Positions 42,170-54,839 are shown, counted from the stretch's first letter. The stretch: DNA of 64,000 nt from Cyanobium sp. CH-040 (GCF_024346135.1 NZ_JAGQCJ010000012.1:43406-107405), one strand, 5' to 3'. Program-made: numbers and translations. Notes: generated by a model from the letters alone, not told the origin.

Positions 42170-43161
42170 GGCCAGGCCTGCACGCCGGCGGCGGCCAGCA
42201 GCTCCCGGTCGGCGTCCACCGCGGGATTTGAGGTGGTGAGCAGCGTGTCGCCGTAGAAGATCGAATCGGCCCCGGCCAGCAGGCAGAGGATCTGGGCCTC
42301 GCGGCTGAGCTGCTCACGGCCTGCGCTGAGGCGCACCCGCGAGCGGGGCATGAGGATGCGGGCGGTGGCCACCATGCGCACCAGATCCAGGGGATCCACC
42401 GGCGGCTGCTCCTCCAGGGGCGTGCCCTCCACCGCCACCAGGGCGTTGATCGGCACGCTCTCGGGATGGGGATCGAGGTTGGCCAGCACCTGCAGCAGGC
42501 CGGCGCGGTCCTCCGGACCCTCGCCCATGCCGATGATGCCGCCGCAGCAGAGGGTGATCCCCGCCCGCCGCACCCGCTGCAGGGTCTCCAGCCGCTCCTG
42601 GTAGGTGCGGGTGGAGATGATCCGGTCGTAGTGCTCGGGGCTGGTGTCGAGGTTGTGGTTGTAGGCGGTGAGCCCGGCGTCGGCCAGCCGCGCGGCCTGG
42701 CTGTCGGTGAGCATGCCGGCGGTCACGCAGGCCTCCAGGCCCAGCTCACGCACGCCCCGCACCATCTGCAGCATCGCCTCGAAGGGCGCGCCATCGCGGA
42801 TCTCGCGCCAGGCCCAGCCCATGCAGAAGCGGTGGGCGCCCGCCTTCTTGGCCGCCCGGGCCCGCGCCAGCACCGGCTCCACATCGAGTTCCGGCCGGCC
42901 GGCCACATCACTGCTGTGGTGCATCGACTGGGGGCAGTAGGCGCAGTCCTCCTCACAGCCGCCGGTCTTGACGCTCAGCAGCGAGGCCAGCTGCACCCGG
43001 TAGCCGGGGTTGGCCAGGCGGTGCACCGCCTGGGCCCGCCAGAGCAGATCCATCAGCGGCAGCTCCAGAAGCGCCTGGATCTCGGCCCGGCTCCAGTCGT
43101 GGCGGCTGGTGGCGGAGTGGGGGGCGGGGTGATGGGCGGGAGCTTGCGGAGAAGCGGTCAC
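42166..43161 (-). CDS. bioB: Biotin synthase
   Basis: Radical-SAM enzyme that inserts sulfur into dethiobiotin. The FeS/SAM motif is [13 protein letters not shown]; conserved segments [26 protein letters not shown] and [10 protein letters not shown] follow. I chose GTG 43161 (331 residues). The ATG at 43227 would overlap uppS and add a 22-residue Pro/Arg-rich tail. The gene belongs to the leftward lysA-cdaA-uppS-bioB run. Confidence 0.94.
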   Translation of the reverse strand: MTASPQAPAHHPAPHSATSRHDWSRAEIQALLELPLMDLLWRAQAVHRLANPGYRVQLASLLSVKTGGCEEDCAYCPQSMHHSSDVAGRPELDVEPVLARARAAKKAGAHRFCMGWAWREIRDGAPFEAMLQMVRGVRELGLEACVTAGMLTDSQAARLADAGLTAYNHNLDTSPEHYDRIISTRTYQERLETLQRVRRAGITLCCGGIIGMGEGPEDRAGLLQVLANLDPHPESVPINALVAVEGTPLEEQPPVDPLDLVRMVATARILMPRSRVRLSAGREQLSREAQILCLLAGADSIFYGDTLLTTSNPAVDADRELLAAAGVQAWP

Positions 43162-43204
43162 AGGTGCTGGCGAGGGCTGGGGGCGGGATGGGCGGTGACG
43201 GGAT

Positions 43205-43993
43205 TCACGGGGCCGGATCCACCCCACCGAAGCGGCGCTGGCGGCTCTGGTAGTCCACCAGTGCCGCCAGCAGGGCCGCCTCGTCGAAGTCGGGCCAGAG
43301 CACCTCGGTGATGTGCAGCTCGGCGTAGGCCAGCTGCCAGAGCAGGAAGTTGCTGAGGCGCTGCTCGCCGCTGGTGCGGATCAGCAGGTCGGGGTCACGT
43401 TCGCCGGCGGTGTGCAGCCCCTCCGCGAAGGCGGCCTCGTCGATGGAGGCCGGATCGAGTTCTCCGCGCGCCACCCGTTCGGCCAGCCGACGGGCCGCCG
43501 CCACCAGCTCGGCGCGACCGCCGTAGTTGGTGCACACGTTGAAGCGGATGCCGTCATTGGCCTGCGTGCGGGCGGTGGCCTCGGCGATCAGCTGCTGCAG
43601 ACCGCCCGGCAGCGGAGCCAGGTCGCCCAGGAAGCGGATCCGCACCCGCTCCCGCTCCAGCCCCTCCAGCTCCCGCTGCAGCACCCGCTCGAACAGGGCC
43701 ATCAGGAAGCTCACCTCCTCCCCCGGGCGGTTCCAGTTCTCCGTGGAGAAGGCGTAGGCGGTGAGCGCGCCGATGCCCCAGTCGCTGCAGAGGCGCAGGG
43801 TGCGCTTGAGCGCCTCCACGCCGGCCCGGTGCCCCATCACCCGGGGCAGGCCGCGCCGGCGCGCCCAGCGGCCGTTGCCGTCCATGATCACGGCCACGTG
43901 GGCGGGCAGGCGCGCCTGGTCGAGGGCCGCGGGCAGCGGCTGGCGGGCACCACGCAGCAGGGAGTGGCTGTTGGTCGCCAGAGCGCGACTCAT
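43205..43993 (-). CDS. uppS: Isoprenyl transferase (undecaprenyl diphosphate synthase)
   Basis: A 262-residue cis-prenyltransferase making the undecaprenyl carrier for peptidoglycan and glycans. Family boxes: [45 protein letters not shown] and [20 protein letters not shown]. It overlaps cdaA by 4 bases (ATGA). Confidence 0.96.
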   Translation of the reverse strand: MSRALATNSHSLLRGARQPLPAALDQARLPAHVAVIMDGNGRWARRRGLPRVMGHRAGVEALKRTLRLCSDWGIGALTAYAFSTENWNRPGEEVSFLMALFERVLQRELEGLERERVRIRFLGDLAPLPGGLQQLIAEATARTQANDGIRFNVCTNYGGRAELVAAARRLAERVARGELDPASIDEAAFAEGLHTAGERDPDLLIRTSGEQRLSNFLLWQLAYAELHITEVLWPDFDEAALLAALVDYQSRQRRFGGVDPAP

Positions 43994-44820
43994 CCGCGGG
44001 AATCCGGCGTGTCCTTGGCCACGCTACGTCCAGCCGGCCTGGCCAGGGCTTCGCTGAGCAGGTCATGCAGCCGGCTGCTGGTGATCGGCCGTTCCAGCCG
44101 CCCCTGGCACGCCAGCGACAGCGTGCCGGTTTCCTCCGACACCACGATCGCCAGGCAACGGTGGAAGCGCTCGGTGAGGCCCAGCGCCGCCAGGTGACGG
44201 GTGCCATAGCGGTTGATCCCCTGCCGGGAGAGGGGCAGGATCACCCCGGCCGCCAGGATCCGGCTGCCCTTCACCAGCACGGCGCCGTCGTGCAGGGGCG
44301 TGTCGGCGGTGAACAGGTTGAGCAGCAGATCCACCGACAGCTGGGCATCGAGCTCGATGCCGGGGTTGAGGAAGTCCTCCGGACGCAGGTCGCTGCCGTG
44401 GTCCACCACGATCAGGGCGCCGCGGCGGGCCTGGGAGAGGCGGCCGGCCGCCACGCTGAGCACCGCCACGGAGCCCGAATTGAAGGCGTCGCTGGTGCGG
44501 CTGCCCACCAGCACCCCCAGCCGGCCGGTGCCGAGCAGCTCCATGAACCGCCGCAGCTCACCCTGCCAGAGGATCGCCAGCGCCAGGCTGCAGGCCAGCA
44601 CCAGGGCATCCACCAGCTTGGTGGTGAGGGGCAGATTGGCGAAGCGCTGCACCCCCCAGGCCAGGGCCACAAGCAGCAGATAGCCCCGCAGCAGCCAGAG
44701 GGTGCGCGGCTCGCGCACCCGCCCGAGCACCACCACACCCAGGCCGAACGCCAGGAGCAGGTCGATGAACAGGCGCGGATCGAGTACCCGGAGCCAACTC
44801 CCGAGCCAGAGCCCGCTCAC
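43990..44820 (-). CDS. cdaA: Diadenylate cyclase (CdaA type)
   Basis: A 276-residue membrane enzyme that makes c-di-AMP from ATP. Three N-terminal membrane helices (about 18-35, 42-57, 68-86) are followed by the DAC domain: FNPG-like [12 protein letters not shown], the DGA motif at 178-180 ([11 protein letters not shown]) and the GTRH site at 206-209. The usual third residue of RHR is Leu here (RHL). In osmotic and carbon control c-di-AMP also acts on transport and glycogen in cyanobacteria. It lies 21 bases after lysA. Confidence 0.93.
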   Translation of the reverse strand: MSGLWLGSWLRVLDPRLFIDLLLAFGLGVVVLGRVREPRTLWLLRGYLLLVALAWGVQRFANLPLTTKLVDALVLACSLALAILWQGELRRFMELLGTGRLGVLVGSRTSDAFNSGSVAVLSVAAGRLSQARRGALIVVDHGSDLRPEDFLNPGIELDAQLSVDLLLNLFTADTPLHDGAVLVKGSRILAAGVILPLSRQGINRYGTRHLAALGLTERFHRCLAIVVSEETGTLSLACQGRLERPITSSRLHDLLSEALARPAGRSVAKDTPDSRG

Positions 44821-44841
44821 ACCGTCACCGAAACCTGTTCG

Positions 44842-46257
44842 TCAAGATACCGGTGAGAGGCGGGCGGGCAGCACGTCGTAGCGCAGTAGGTCTTCCGGCT
44901 GTTCGCGGCGCTGCACCACATCGGCCAGCCCGTCGTGCACCAGCACGGCGGCCGGGCGCGGGATGCGGTTGTAGTTCGAGGCCATCGAGGCGTTGTAGGC
45001 ACCGGTGCTGAACACGGCGAGCACATCGCCGCTGGTGGCCGGCGGCAGGGCCACATCCCGGAGCAGCACGTCACCGGACTCGCAGTGCTTGCCGGCCACC
45101 GTGACCGTCTCGCTGGCCTCGGCGCCGGGCCGGTCGGCCAGCAGAGCGGTGTACTGCGACTGATAGGTGATCGGCCTGGGGTTGTCGCTCATGCCGCCGT
45201 CCACCGACAGATAGGTGCGGAGACCGGGAATTTCCTTGCGGCTGCCCACCGCGTAGAGCGTCACGCCGGCGCTGGCCACCAGGGAGCGGCCGGGCTCGCA
45301 GAGCAGCCGCGGCAGCTCCAGATCCCGCTGGCGGCAGGCCTGGGCCACGGCTTCGGCCACGGCCCGCACCCACTCCTCGATGCTGGGGGGATCGTCGCTG
45401 GCGACGTAGCGGATCCCCAGGCCGCCACCCACGTTCAGATCAGTCACGGGGTGCCCGAGGGAGCGGGCCAGGGCCAGGGCGTCGGCCATCACGCCGGCCA
45501 GGTCGCGGTGGGGCTGCAGCTCGAAGATCTGCGAGCCGATGTGGGCGTGCAGACCCGTGAGCCGCCCCCAGGAACAGGCCGCCAGGTGCTTCAGCACCGC
45601 CTCCAGCTGGTCGGGGTCGAACCCGAACTTGCTGTCCAGGTGGCCGGTGCGGATGTACTCGTGGGTGTGGCACTCGATGCCGGGCGTGAAGCGCAGCATC
45701 AGCCGCACCGGCTCGGTCAGGCCGGGGGCCAGGTCGGTGAGCAGTTCGATGTCCCGCCAGTTGTCGAGCACCACGGTCACGCCGCGCCGGGCGGCCAGGG
45801 CCAGCTCGTCGCGGCTCTTGTTGTTGCCGTGCAGCACGATGCGATCCGCGGGCATGCCGCCCTGCAGGGCGGTGAGCAGCTCTCCGGCCGACACGGCATC
45901 GAGGCCCAGGCCCTCGGCCGCCACCAGGGCGGTCACCGCCACCGAGCTGTTGGCCTTGGAGGCGTAGAGCGCCAGGGAGGGTCCGGGGTAATGGGTTTCC
46001 AGGGCCTGCCGGTAGGCGCGGCAGCAGGCGCGCAGGGTGGCCTCATCGAGCACATACAACGGTGTGCCGTAGGTGCGGGCCAGCTCGCTCAGGCGGCAGC
46101 CGCCCACGGTCAGCCGCCCCTCGGAGTCCACCGTGGTGGTGAGCGGCGTGAGGTTGCGGTTGGGACTGGCCGGATCGCGGTCCGCCTCGAAGGGTTGGCC
46201 GCACAGGCCCTCGTCGCCAGCGCGGTCCAGGCCGGTGGGTTGACTGGAGATCACCAT
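44842..46257 (-). CDS. lysA: Diaminopimelate decarboxylase
   Basis: A 471-residue PLP enzyme for the last step of lysine synthesis. The PLP lysine is in LALYASKANSS, the phosphate site is VGGGLGIRYV, HIGSQI and FSTGAYNASMASNYN follow, and GKHCESGDVL supplies the dimer active-site Cys. The ATG at 46257 overlaps the most upstream ATG of the divergent rimI, so one of the two starts is probably wrong. First gene of the leftward seven-gene run. Confidence 0.95.
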   Translation of the reverse strand: MVISSQPTGLDRAGDEGLCGQPFEADRDPASPNRNLTPLTTTVDSEGRLTVGGCRLSELARTYGTPLYVLDEATLRACCRAYRQALETHYPGPSLALYASKANSSVAVTALVAAEGLGLDAVSAGELLTALQGGMPADRIVLHGNNKSRDELALAARRGVTVVLDNWRDIELLTDLAPGLTEPVRLMLRFTPGIECHTHEYIRTGHLDSKFGFDPDQLEAVLKHLAACSWGRLTGLHAHIGSQIFELQPHRDLAGVMADALALARSLGHPVTDLNVGGGLGIRYVASDDPPSIEEWVRAVAEAVAQACRQRDLELPRLLCEPGRSLVASAGVTLYAVGSRKEIPGLRTYLSVDGGMSDNPRPITYQSQYTALLADRPGAEASETVTVAGKHCESGDVLLRDVALPPATSGDVLAVFSTGAYNASMASNYNRIPRPAAVLVHDGLADVVQRREQPEDLLRYDVLPARLSPVS

Positions 46258-46315
46258 GGCCGGACCACGGAGGTTGCGAAACGCAGAATGTACGAAACTC
46301 CCCGGCCCCGCGGCC

Positions 46316-46756
46316 GTGCCTGCTGAACCGGCGCCGCTGGGGGTCGCCGATCTGGAGGCCTGCCTGGCCCTCGATGGCCGCTGCCTGAACGGGCTCTGGA
46401 GCCGCCGCCAGTGGCACACCGAGCTGGCCGATCCCCAACGCCCGGGACTGGGCCTCTGGCAGGAGCAGCGCCTGCAGGCCATGGCCTGCGGCTGGCTGGT
46501 GCTCGACGAGCTGCACATCACCCTGGTGGCGGTGGATCCCGGCGCCCGGCGCCGCGGCCTGGGGCGGCTGGTGCTGCAGAGCCTGCTCGCGGCAGCCGCC
46601 GGCCGGGGCGCCGACCGGGCCACCCTGGAGGTGGCCAGCGGCAACACCGCGGCCCTGGCCCTCTACCGCTCGCTGGGATTCCACGAGGCCGGCCGCCGCC
46701 CCGGCTACTACCGCAACGGCGACGACGCCCTGATCCACTGGCTTCGCCTCGGCTGA
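46316..46756 (+). CDS. rimI: Ribosomal protein S18-type alanine N-acetyltransferase
   Basis: A GNAT protein of about 146 residues from GTG 46316, the normal RimI length. It has the acetyl-CoA loop VDPGARRRGLGRLVLQSLL and the C-terminal GNTAALALYRSLGFHEAGRRPGYY. The frame is open back to ATG 46256, but this shares bases with the lysA start and leaves no room for promoters, so the GTG is preferred. It may act on ribosomal or other proteins. It lies in the same direction as clpC. Confidence 0.88.
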   Translation: MPAEPAPLGVADLEACLALDGRCLNGLWSRRQWHTELADPQRPGLGLWQEQRLQAMACGWLVLDELHITLVAVDPGARRRGLGRLVLQSLLAAAAGRGADRATLEVASGNTAALALYRSLGFHEAGRRPGYYRNGDDALIHWLRLG

Positions 46757-47000
46757 GCCCCTGATCCCCTGATCCCGATCTGCCCTGCCTGAGCGGCGGC
46801 AGACGGAGCTATTCCTGTTGCGGAACGGTTCGGTTTACCGGATTTTGTTATGGCGAAAACGGCTGAATCCAGAGCCTTCTGCTGCACTCAGAACACCTGC
46901 CGGCGCTGGTGCCACGGGGGATCTGCCCGCCGGGTCGCGCCGATCACACCCTCCCTGTCAATCCTGATAGGTTGGACCAACGTGCAACAGGCCCCGCCCC

Positions 47001-49553
<2,553 letters not shown>

Positions 49554-49565
49554 TCCAGCGGCGGT

Positions 49566-51062
49566 TCAGATCCCCCCGCCGGTGACTGCCGTCGATCCCC
49601 CCCGCCGGGGATCGGCCAGCGCCAGCAGGGATCCATCCGCCAGCTGCGCCACCAGCTTCACGCCCCCGAAGTACATGTCGGGGGCGTCGAAGCAGCGCAG
49701 CTCGAAGGCCTCAAGCTCGGCCTTGAGCTCTGGCGGCACGGCATCAGACTCCAGCTCCGGTTCCAGACCGGGCTCCAGCAACAGCCGTGGCCGCGGACTG
49801 GTTTCCGCGTTCACGTGCAGCCTGGGAGCCGTGATCGCCGCCTCCAGGTCCAGACCCTCCTTGGCATAGCGCCACCACACCTGGGCCAGGGCGGTGGTGA
49901 TGCGGCTGGCACCGGGCGAACCGAAGGCCAGCAACCGTCCGTCGCCGTGGCTGGCCAGGGTGGGAGCCATGTTGCTGGGCAGGCGCGTGCCGGGGGACGC
50001 GGCCAGATAGCCGCCGGGGTTGAGTTCCGGCTCGCCCAGGCTGTTGTTGCAGGCGATGCCGGTGCCGGGGATGGTGATCCCGGCCCCGTAGCCGCTGCTG
50101 AGGGTGAGCGACACCCGGTCCCCCCTGGCCGTGAGCACGCTGATCTGGGTGGTGCTGGCCGGCGCCGTCCGCCGCGGCCCCTCTCGCCAGCGGGCCAGTT
50201 CCAACTGGGCGCGGGCCTGGTGCAGCAGCCAGGGCGCCCCCCGGCGCCGCTCCACCGGGCTGCACTCCATCAGTGCCAGCAACCGGTCCAGCGCCGCACC
50301 GCCCCGGGCCGGCGCCGGGTTGAGGGCCAGCTGGAAGCCGCTGCTGCGGTGCCGCAGCGGACGGCGCACCACGGCCCGGTAGCGCGCCAGATCGGCCAGG
50401 GTCACCAGGCCGCCGCAGGCCGCCATGGTCTCGGCCCAGACAGCCCCCAGATCGCCGCCATAGAGGGCAGCGGCTCCCTCGCGCGCCACCAGCTCCAGCG
50501 TGCTGGCCATGCCGGGAAACCGCAGCCGCTCCCCCTCCCGCAGGGGGCGCCGGCCAGCGGCCAGAAAGCAGTCGCGGCTCGCCTGCTGGCGGGCCAGCAG
50601 CGGCTCGCCTGCGATCGCCAGCCAGCGGGCCGTGGTGACCCCCACCGGCCAGCCCCGGCGGGCCAGATCGAGCGCCGGCTGCACCAGCTCCCGCCAGGGC
50701 AGCGAGCCATGGCGCCGCCAGGCGAGATGCAGACAGGCCAGCAGACCGGGCACCGCCACCGAGCCCGGTCCCGCCCGCAGGGTGATGCCATCGCCGTAGG
50801 GCAGGCTGATCTCCCACACGTCGGCCTTGCCCGGGTCACCGGAAGGCACCACATCGGCCCCGTCGATCAGCTCGGGCGGCTGAGCGGCCCGCTGCACCAT
50901 CAGGAAGCCGGAGCCGCCCAGGGAGCACATCAGCGTCTCGCTGAGGGTGGCGGTGAGGGCTGCCGCCACCGTGATGTCCACGGCGTTGCCGCCGGCCTCG
51001 GCGATGGCCACCGCGGCGTCCCGGGTGAGCGGTGCGTCCACGGCAATGGCGGCGCGCGTCAT
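49566..51062 (-). CDS. Gamma-glutamyltransferase family protein
   Basis: A 498-residue Ntn-hydrolase of the gamma-glutamyltranspeptidase family, which splits glutathione or gamma-glutamyl conjugates after self-cleavage. The nucleophile region is ASTTQISVLTARGDRVSLTL (the family has TTHxSV; here TTQISV), followed by GAGITIPGTGIACNNSLGEP and AFGSPGASRITTAL. No signal peptide is evident, unlike typical periplasmic enzymes. ATG 51062 is used; ATG 51086 would add eight residues. Its 5' end faces the dehydrogenase gene 35 bases away. Confidence 0.9.
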   Translation of the reverse strand: MTRAAIAVDAPLTRDAAVAIAEAGGNAVDITVAAALTATLSETLMCSLGGSGFLMVQRAAQPPELIDGADVVPSGDPGKADVWEISLPYGDGITLRAGPGSVAVPGLLACLHLAWRRHGSLPWRELVQPALDLARRGWPVGVTTARWLAIAGEPLLARQQASRDCFLAAGRRPLREGERLRFPGMASTLELVAREGAAALYGGDLGAVWAETMAACGGLVTLADLARYRAVVRRPLRHRSSGFQLALNPAPARGGAALDRLLALMECSPVERRRGAPWLLHQARAQLELARWREGPRRTAPASTTQISVLTARGDRVSLTLSSGYGAGITIPGTGIACNNSLGEPELNPGGYLAASPGTRLPSNMAPTLASHGDGRLLAFGSPGASRITTALAQVWWRYAKEGLDLEAAITAPRLHVNAETSPRPRLLLEPGLEPELESDAVPPELKAELEAFELRCFDAPDMYFGGVKLVAQLADGSLLALADPRRGGSTAVTGGGI

Positions 51063-51097
51063 GGCCGCTGGCTCCAGCCACTGCATACGATTGTGCG

Positions 51098-52321
51098 ATG
51101 ACCGCAGCCCAGAGCCCACACCCCCGCGCGGAACCCACCGGCGAGGGCGCGCCCGCCAGGAGCAGCCACAGCTCCGTGAGCAGCCACGGCTCTTTGAGCA
51201 GCCACAGCATCGCTCCGGCGCGGGTCCTGCGCGGTGCCGGAGCCTGGACCGACGCCCGTCCTCTGATCGCCGGCCTCGGCCGCGAGGTGCTGCTGCTCGG
51301 CCGCAGCCGGACCACGGCGGAGCTGCGGCGGCGGCTCGCCGCCGAGGTCGAGGCCGACGGCCTGGGGGTGCGCCAGGCCGAGCTGGAGCACGACTGCTGC
51401 GCCGAGGATCTGGAGCGCCTGCAGGCCGAGGCCCATGGCTGGGGCGTGGATCTGGTGCTGGCCGCCGGCGGCGGCAAGGTGCTCGACGCCGGCAAGCTGC
51501 TGGCCCAGAGGCTGGCACTGCCCTGCGTCACCGTGCCCACCAGCGCCGCCACCTGCGCCGGCTGGACCGCCCTCTCCAATCTCTATTCACCCCAGGGCGC
51601 CTTCCTCGGGGATGTGGTCCTGGACCGCTGCCCGGATCTGCTGGTGTTCGATCACCAGCTGGTGCGCCAGGCCCCGCCCCGCACGCTGGCGAGCGGCATC
51701 GCCGACGCCATGGCCAAGTGGTACGAGGCCGCGGTGAGCAGCGGCGGCAGCCACGACGGCCTGATCCAGCAGGCGGTGCAGATGGCGCGGGTGCTGCGCG
51801 ACCAGCTGCTGCTGGAGGCCGAGGCCGCCCTCGCCGACGCCGCCCAGCCCCACCAGCCCCCCAGCCAGGCCTGGGTGCGGGTGGCCGAGGCCTGCGGGCT
51901 CACCGCCGGCCTGATCGGTGGGCTCGGCGGCGCCCGCTGCCGCACCGTGGCCGCCCATGCCGTTCACAACGGCCTCACCCACCTGGCCGCATGCCACGGC
52001 AGCCTGCACGGCGAGAAGGTGGGCTTCGGCATCCTGGTGCAGCTGCGGCTGGAGGAGCTGGTGGGCGGGCAGCAGCTCGCGGCCCAGGCGCGCCGGCAGC
52101 TGCTGCCCCTGTTCCGGCGGCTGGGGATTCCCTCCACGCTGGCGGAACTGGGCCTGGGCCAGGCCAGCCTCAGCGACCTGGAGACGGTGTGCGTCCATGC
52201 CTGCGCCCCCGGCTCCGACCTGCACCACCTGCCCTTCCCAGTCGGCCATGCCGATCTGCTGGCGGCGATGGTGAGCACCACCAGCGAGGCCCTCTGCAGC
52301 CCAGACCGGCAGCCGGCGTGA
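51098..52321 (+). CDS. Iron-containing alcohol/glycerol dehydrogenase family protein
   Basis: A 407-residue protein of the GldA-like dehydrogenase family. A Ser/His-rich N-terminal tail (about 1-35) precedes the NAD-binding GGGKVLDAGKLLA box. Metal ligands appear as Asp in SGIADAMAKWYEA, His in AHAVHNGLTHL and His in LHGEKVGFG. The substrate is unknown. It ends in a GTGA overlap with the next gene. Confidence 0.9.
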   Translation: MTAAQSPHPRAEPTGEGAPARSSHSSVSSHGSLSSHSIAPARVLRGAGAWTDARPLIAGLGREVLLLGRSRTTAELRRRLAAEVEADGLGVRQAELEHDCCAEDLERLQAEAHGWGVDLVLAAGGGKVLDAGKLLAQRLALPCVTVPTSAATCAGWTALSNLYSPQGAFLGDVVLDRCPDLLVFDHQLVRQAPPRTLASGIADAMAKWYEAAVSSGGSHDGLIQQAVQMARVLRDQLLLEAEAALADAAQPHQPPSQAWVRVAEACGLTAGLIGGLGGARCRTVAAHAVHNGLTHLAACHGSLHGEKVGFGILVQLRLEELVGGQQLAAQARRQLLPLFRRLGIPSTLAELGLGQASLSDLETVCVHACAPGSDLHHLPFPVGHADLLAAMVSTTSEALCSPDRQPA

Positions 52322-53244
52322 TCCCCCGCGACCAGCAGGAGCGCTGCAGGGCGCTGGTGAGTGAGGCCGCCGCCGGCCTGCTCGATCCCCAGGGCCGCGA
52401 CCTGGCCGCCCGGGTGCAGTGGTGGTCCCTGGCCGGGTTGCCGGGGGAGTGGCCCGTGGCGGTGCTCGGGGAGGGAGCGCCGCTGCTGCTGCTGCACGGC
52501 TTCGACAGTTCCTTCCTCGAGTTCCGCCGGCTGGCACCGCTGCTGGCCGCCGGCCACCGGCTGTTCATCCCCGACCTGCACGGCTTCGGCTTCACGCCGC
52601 GCCCCGCCGCCGGCCCCTACGGACCGGGACCGGTGCTCGACCACCTGGAGCGGCTGTTGGCGGCGATCGCGGAGCAGCATGACGGCGGCCGCCGGGGCTC
52701 GGGCAGCCGCGCAGGGGGGATCGGCCTGATCGGCGCCTCGATGGGGGGCGCGGTGGCGGTGGAGCTGGCCCGGCGCCTGTCCGGCAGCATCGACCGCCTG
52801 CTGCTGCTGGCACCGGCGGGGCTCAGCGGCCGGCCCATGCCGCTGCCGCCCCTGCTCGATGGCCTGGGGGTGCGCTTCCTGGCCCTGCAGGGCGTGCGCC
52901 GCGGCCTCTGCCGCAGCGCCTTCGCCGATCCCGACAGGGGCGTGGGGCCGGCGGAACTGGAGATCGCCTCGCTGCACCTGCAGGCACCGCGCTGGGCCGA
53001 GGCCCTGGCCGCCTTCGCCCGTTCCGGAGGCTTCGCCGGCTGCGGCACCCCCCTGCCGCCCCAGCCGCTGCAGGTGCTCTGGGGAGCCCAGGACCGCATC
53101 CTGCGCGCCCCCCAGAAACGGGCCGTTCTGGACCTCCTGGGCGATCGCGTGCAGGAGCTGCAGCACTGCGGCCACCTGCCCCACATCGACCAGCCCGACA
53201 CCGTGGCGGCCACCTGGCTGCGCCGGCCAGCCACCACGCCGTGA
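52318..53244 (+). CDS. Alpha/beta hydrolase
   Basis: A 308-residue serine hydrolase fold: oxyanion region LLLLHGFDSSFLEF, nucleophile elbow GASMGGAVA, and the C-terminal Asp (GAQDRI) and His (GHLPHIDQP). In cyanobacteria similar proteins are linked to pheophytinase or lipid roles, but the substrate is not readable. GTG 52318 overlaps the dehydrogenase stop; its own stop overlaps DUF2993. Confidence 0.92.
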   Translation: MIPRDQQERCRALVSEAAAGLLDPQGRDLAARVQWWSLAGLPGEWPVAVLGEGAPLLLLHGFDSSFLEFRRLAPLLAAGHRLFIPDLHGFGFTPRPAAGPYGPGPVLDHLERLLAAIAEQHDGGRRGSGSRAGGIGLIGASMGGAVAVELARRLSGSIDRLLLLAPAGLSGRPMPLPPLLDGLGVRFLALQGVRRGLCRSAFADPDRGVGPAELEIASLHLQAPRWAEALAAFARSGGFAGCGTPLPPQPLQVLWGAQDRILRAPQKRAVLDLLGDRVQELQHCGHLPHIDQPDTVAATWLRRPATTP

Positions 53245-53918
53245 CCCAGTCCCCCCCGCCTCCGCCACCCCCCGCCGGCCCGGACGGCACAGGCCCCGAT
53301 CAGGGTGGCCCGCTGCTGCACCTGCTCTCGGCCGCCCTGCAGCTGTGGCTGCGTCAGCAGTGCCAGCGGGTGGAGACCCTGGAGATCCAGCTGCGGGGCT
53401 CCGCCGGAGCGCTGCTGCGCGGCCGCCTGGCCGGGGTGCAGGTGAAGGCCCGGGGGGTCACCTACCAGAACCTCGACCTGGAGCTGGTGGAGCTGGTCAG
53501 CGGGCCCCTGCAGGTGCAGATGGGCCACCTCTGGCGGGGGCAGGGCGTGCAGCTGCAGCAGAGTTTTCGCGTCAGCGGACTGGTGAGCCTCACGGCTGCG
53601 GGGCTCAGCCGGTCCTTCGCCCAGCCCCGCTGGCGCGCCATCGCCGATCAGCTGGCCGAGGAACTGGTGGGGATCACGCCGCTGGTGGGCCTGCAGGTGC
53701 GGGGGGAGCGCCTGGTGCTGGTGGCGCAGGGCGTGGCGGAGCCCAGACCGGTGGAACTGGAGACCACGCTGCGGTCCTGCGAGGGCGGCGTTGAGGTGGC
53801 CAGCCTGGACGGCAGCCTGCGCAGCCTGCTGCCGTTCGAACCGCCCCTGCGGCTGCAGCGGGTGGCCGTTGAAGCCGGCATGGTGGTGCTGGAGGGTGAA
53901 GCCACGGTCATCCCCTAG
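53241..53918 (+). CDS. DUF2993 (LmeA-like) protein
   Basis: A 225-residue protein with a Pro-rich head and a DUF2993 domain (VETLEIQLRGSAGALLRGRL, GVQVKARGVTYQNLDLELVE). DUF2993 proteins bind lipids at the membrane. It has no obvious signal peptide. GTG 53241 overlaps the hydrolase stop, completing a three-gene coupled set. Confidence 0.85.
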   Translation: MTQSPPPPPPPAGPDGTGPDQGGPLLHLLSAALQLWLRQQCQRVETLEIQLRGSAGALLRGRLAGVQVKARGVTYQNLDLELVELVSGPLQVQMGHLWRGQGVQLQQSFRVSGLVSLTAAGLSRSFAQPRWRAIADQLAEELVGITPLVGLQVRGERLVLVAQGVAEPRPVELETTLRSCEGGVEVASLDGSLRSLLPFEPPLRLQRVAVEAGMVVLEGEATVIP

Positions 53919-53951
53919 CCATCCACCAGCAGTCATCCCCCAGGGGTGGGC

Positions 53952-54839
53952 CTAACGCTGCAGCAACGGCAGCACCAGCGTCACCAGGGAATAGACCACC
54001 GCCGGCACGAACAGGTAGCTGTCGATCCGGTCCAGAACACCGCCATGGCCGGGGATGGCGTCGCCGGAATCCTTCAGCCCCGCGTCGCGCTTCATCATCG
54101 ATTCGGTGAGGTCGCCCACCACCGCGAACAGGGCCACCACCGCCCCCAGCACCGCCCCGATCAGCCAGCCCCACCGCCAGCCGATCCAGAACCCGCCGAT
54201 CAGCCCCACGGCCATGGCGCAGGCCACCCCGCCCAGGGCGCCTTCCACGGTCTTGCCGGGGGAGATCGGTGACAATGGCCGCCGCCCCAGGCGCCGGCCG
54301 ATCACGTAGGAGCCGATGTCGGTGGCCACGATCAGCAGGCAGGCCAGCAGGGTGAGCGCCAGCCCGCTGTCGGGCAGGGCCCGCAGCTTGATCCAGTGGC
54401 TGGGCAGAAAGCCCAGGTAGAACAGTCCGAAGATCGAGGCGGCGATGTCGGCGATCGTGCCCGTCACCGGCTGCAGCAGCAGCCAGCCGCAGATCACCGC
54501 TCCGGAGGCGGGCAGCACCGCCGCCGCCACGTCGGCCACCAGCCAGCCGCCGGCGCCGGCCGCCTGGCTGGCCGCCTGGGTGGTGAACAGCAACAGCTGC
54601 ACCGCCACCAGGGTGGTCTTGGTGGCGGGGCGGATCCCCTTGAACTGGGCCATGCGGAAGAACTCCAGCAGGGCCAGATGCACGATCACCCCCACGGCCA
54701 CCGTGAACCACCAGCCGCCCAGGGTCACCACCACGAGGCCGAACCCGCCCACGGCACAGCCGCTCGCCAGCCGGGCCAGGGAGGTGGCCTTGCGGGACCG
54801 GGACGGGGTAGGCGTGGCGAGGGGCGGCGGCGGACTCAA
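53952..54839 (-). CDS. cdsA: Phosphatidate cytidylyltransferase
   Basis: A 295-residue integral membrane enzyme making CDP-diacylglycerol from phosphatidate and CTP. Seven or more helices, and the CDS signature VGDLTESMMKRDAGLKDSGD with PGHGGVLDRIDS near the C-terminus; SPGKTVEGALGG lies before it. The start is TTG 54839, which overlaps the cbiT stop (TTGA); no ATG or GTG is available before the first helix. Confidence 0.93.
   Translation of the reverse strand: MSPPPPLATPTPSRSRKATSLARLASGCAVGGFGLVVVTLGGWWFTVAVGVIVHLALLEFFRMAQFKGIRPATKTTLVAVQLLLFTTQAASQAAGAGGWLVADVAAAVLPASGAVICGWLLLQPVTGTIADIAASIFGLFYLGFLPSHWIKLRALPDSGLALTLLACLLIVATDIGSYVIGRRLGRRPLSPISPGKTVEGALGGVACAMAVGLIGGFWIGWRWGWLIGAVLGAVVALFAVVGDLTESMMKRDAGLKDSGDAIPGHGGVLDRIDSYLFVPAVVYSLVTLVLPLLQR

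Noticed and set aside
41200..42317. N-terminal 375 codons of the long open frame upstream of the GST fusion
   Set aside because: They are out of frame over trhO and start of bioB; the real start is ATG 41192.
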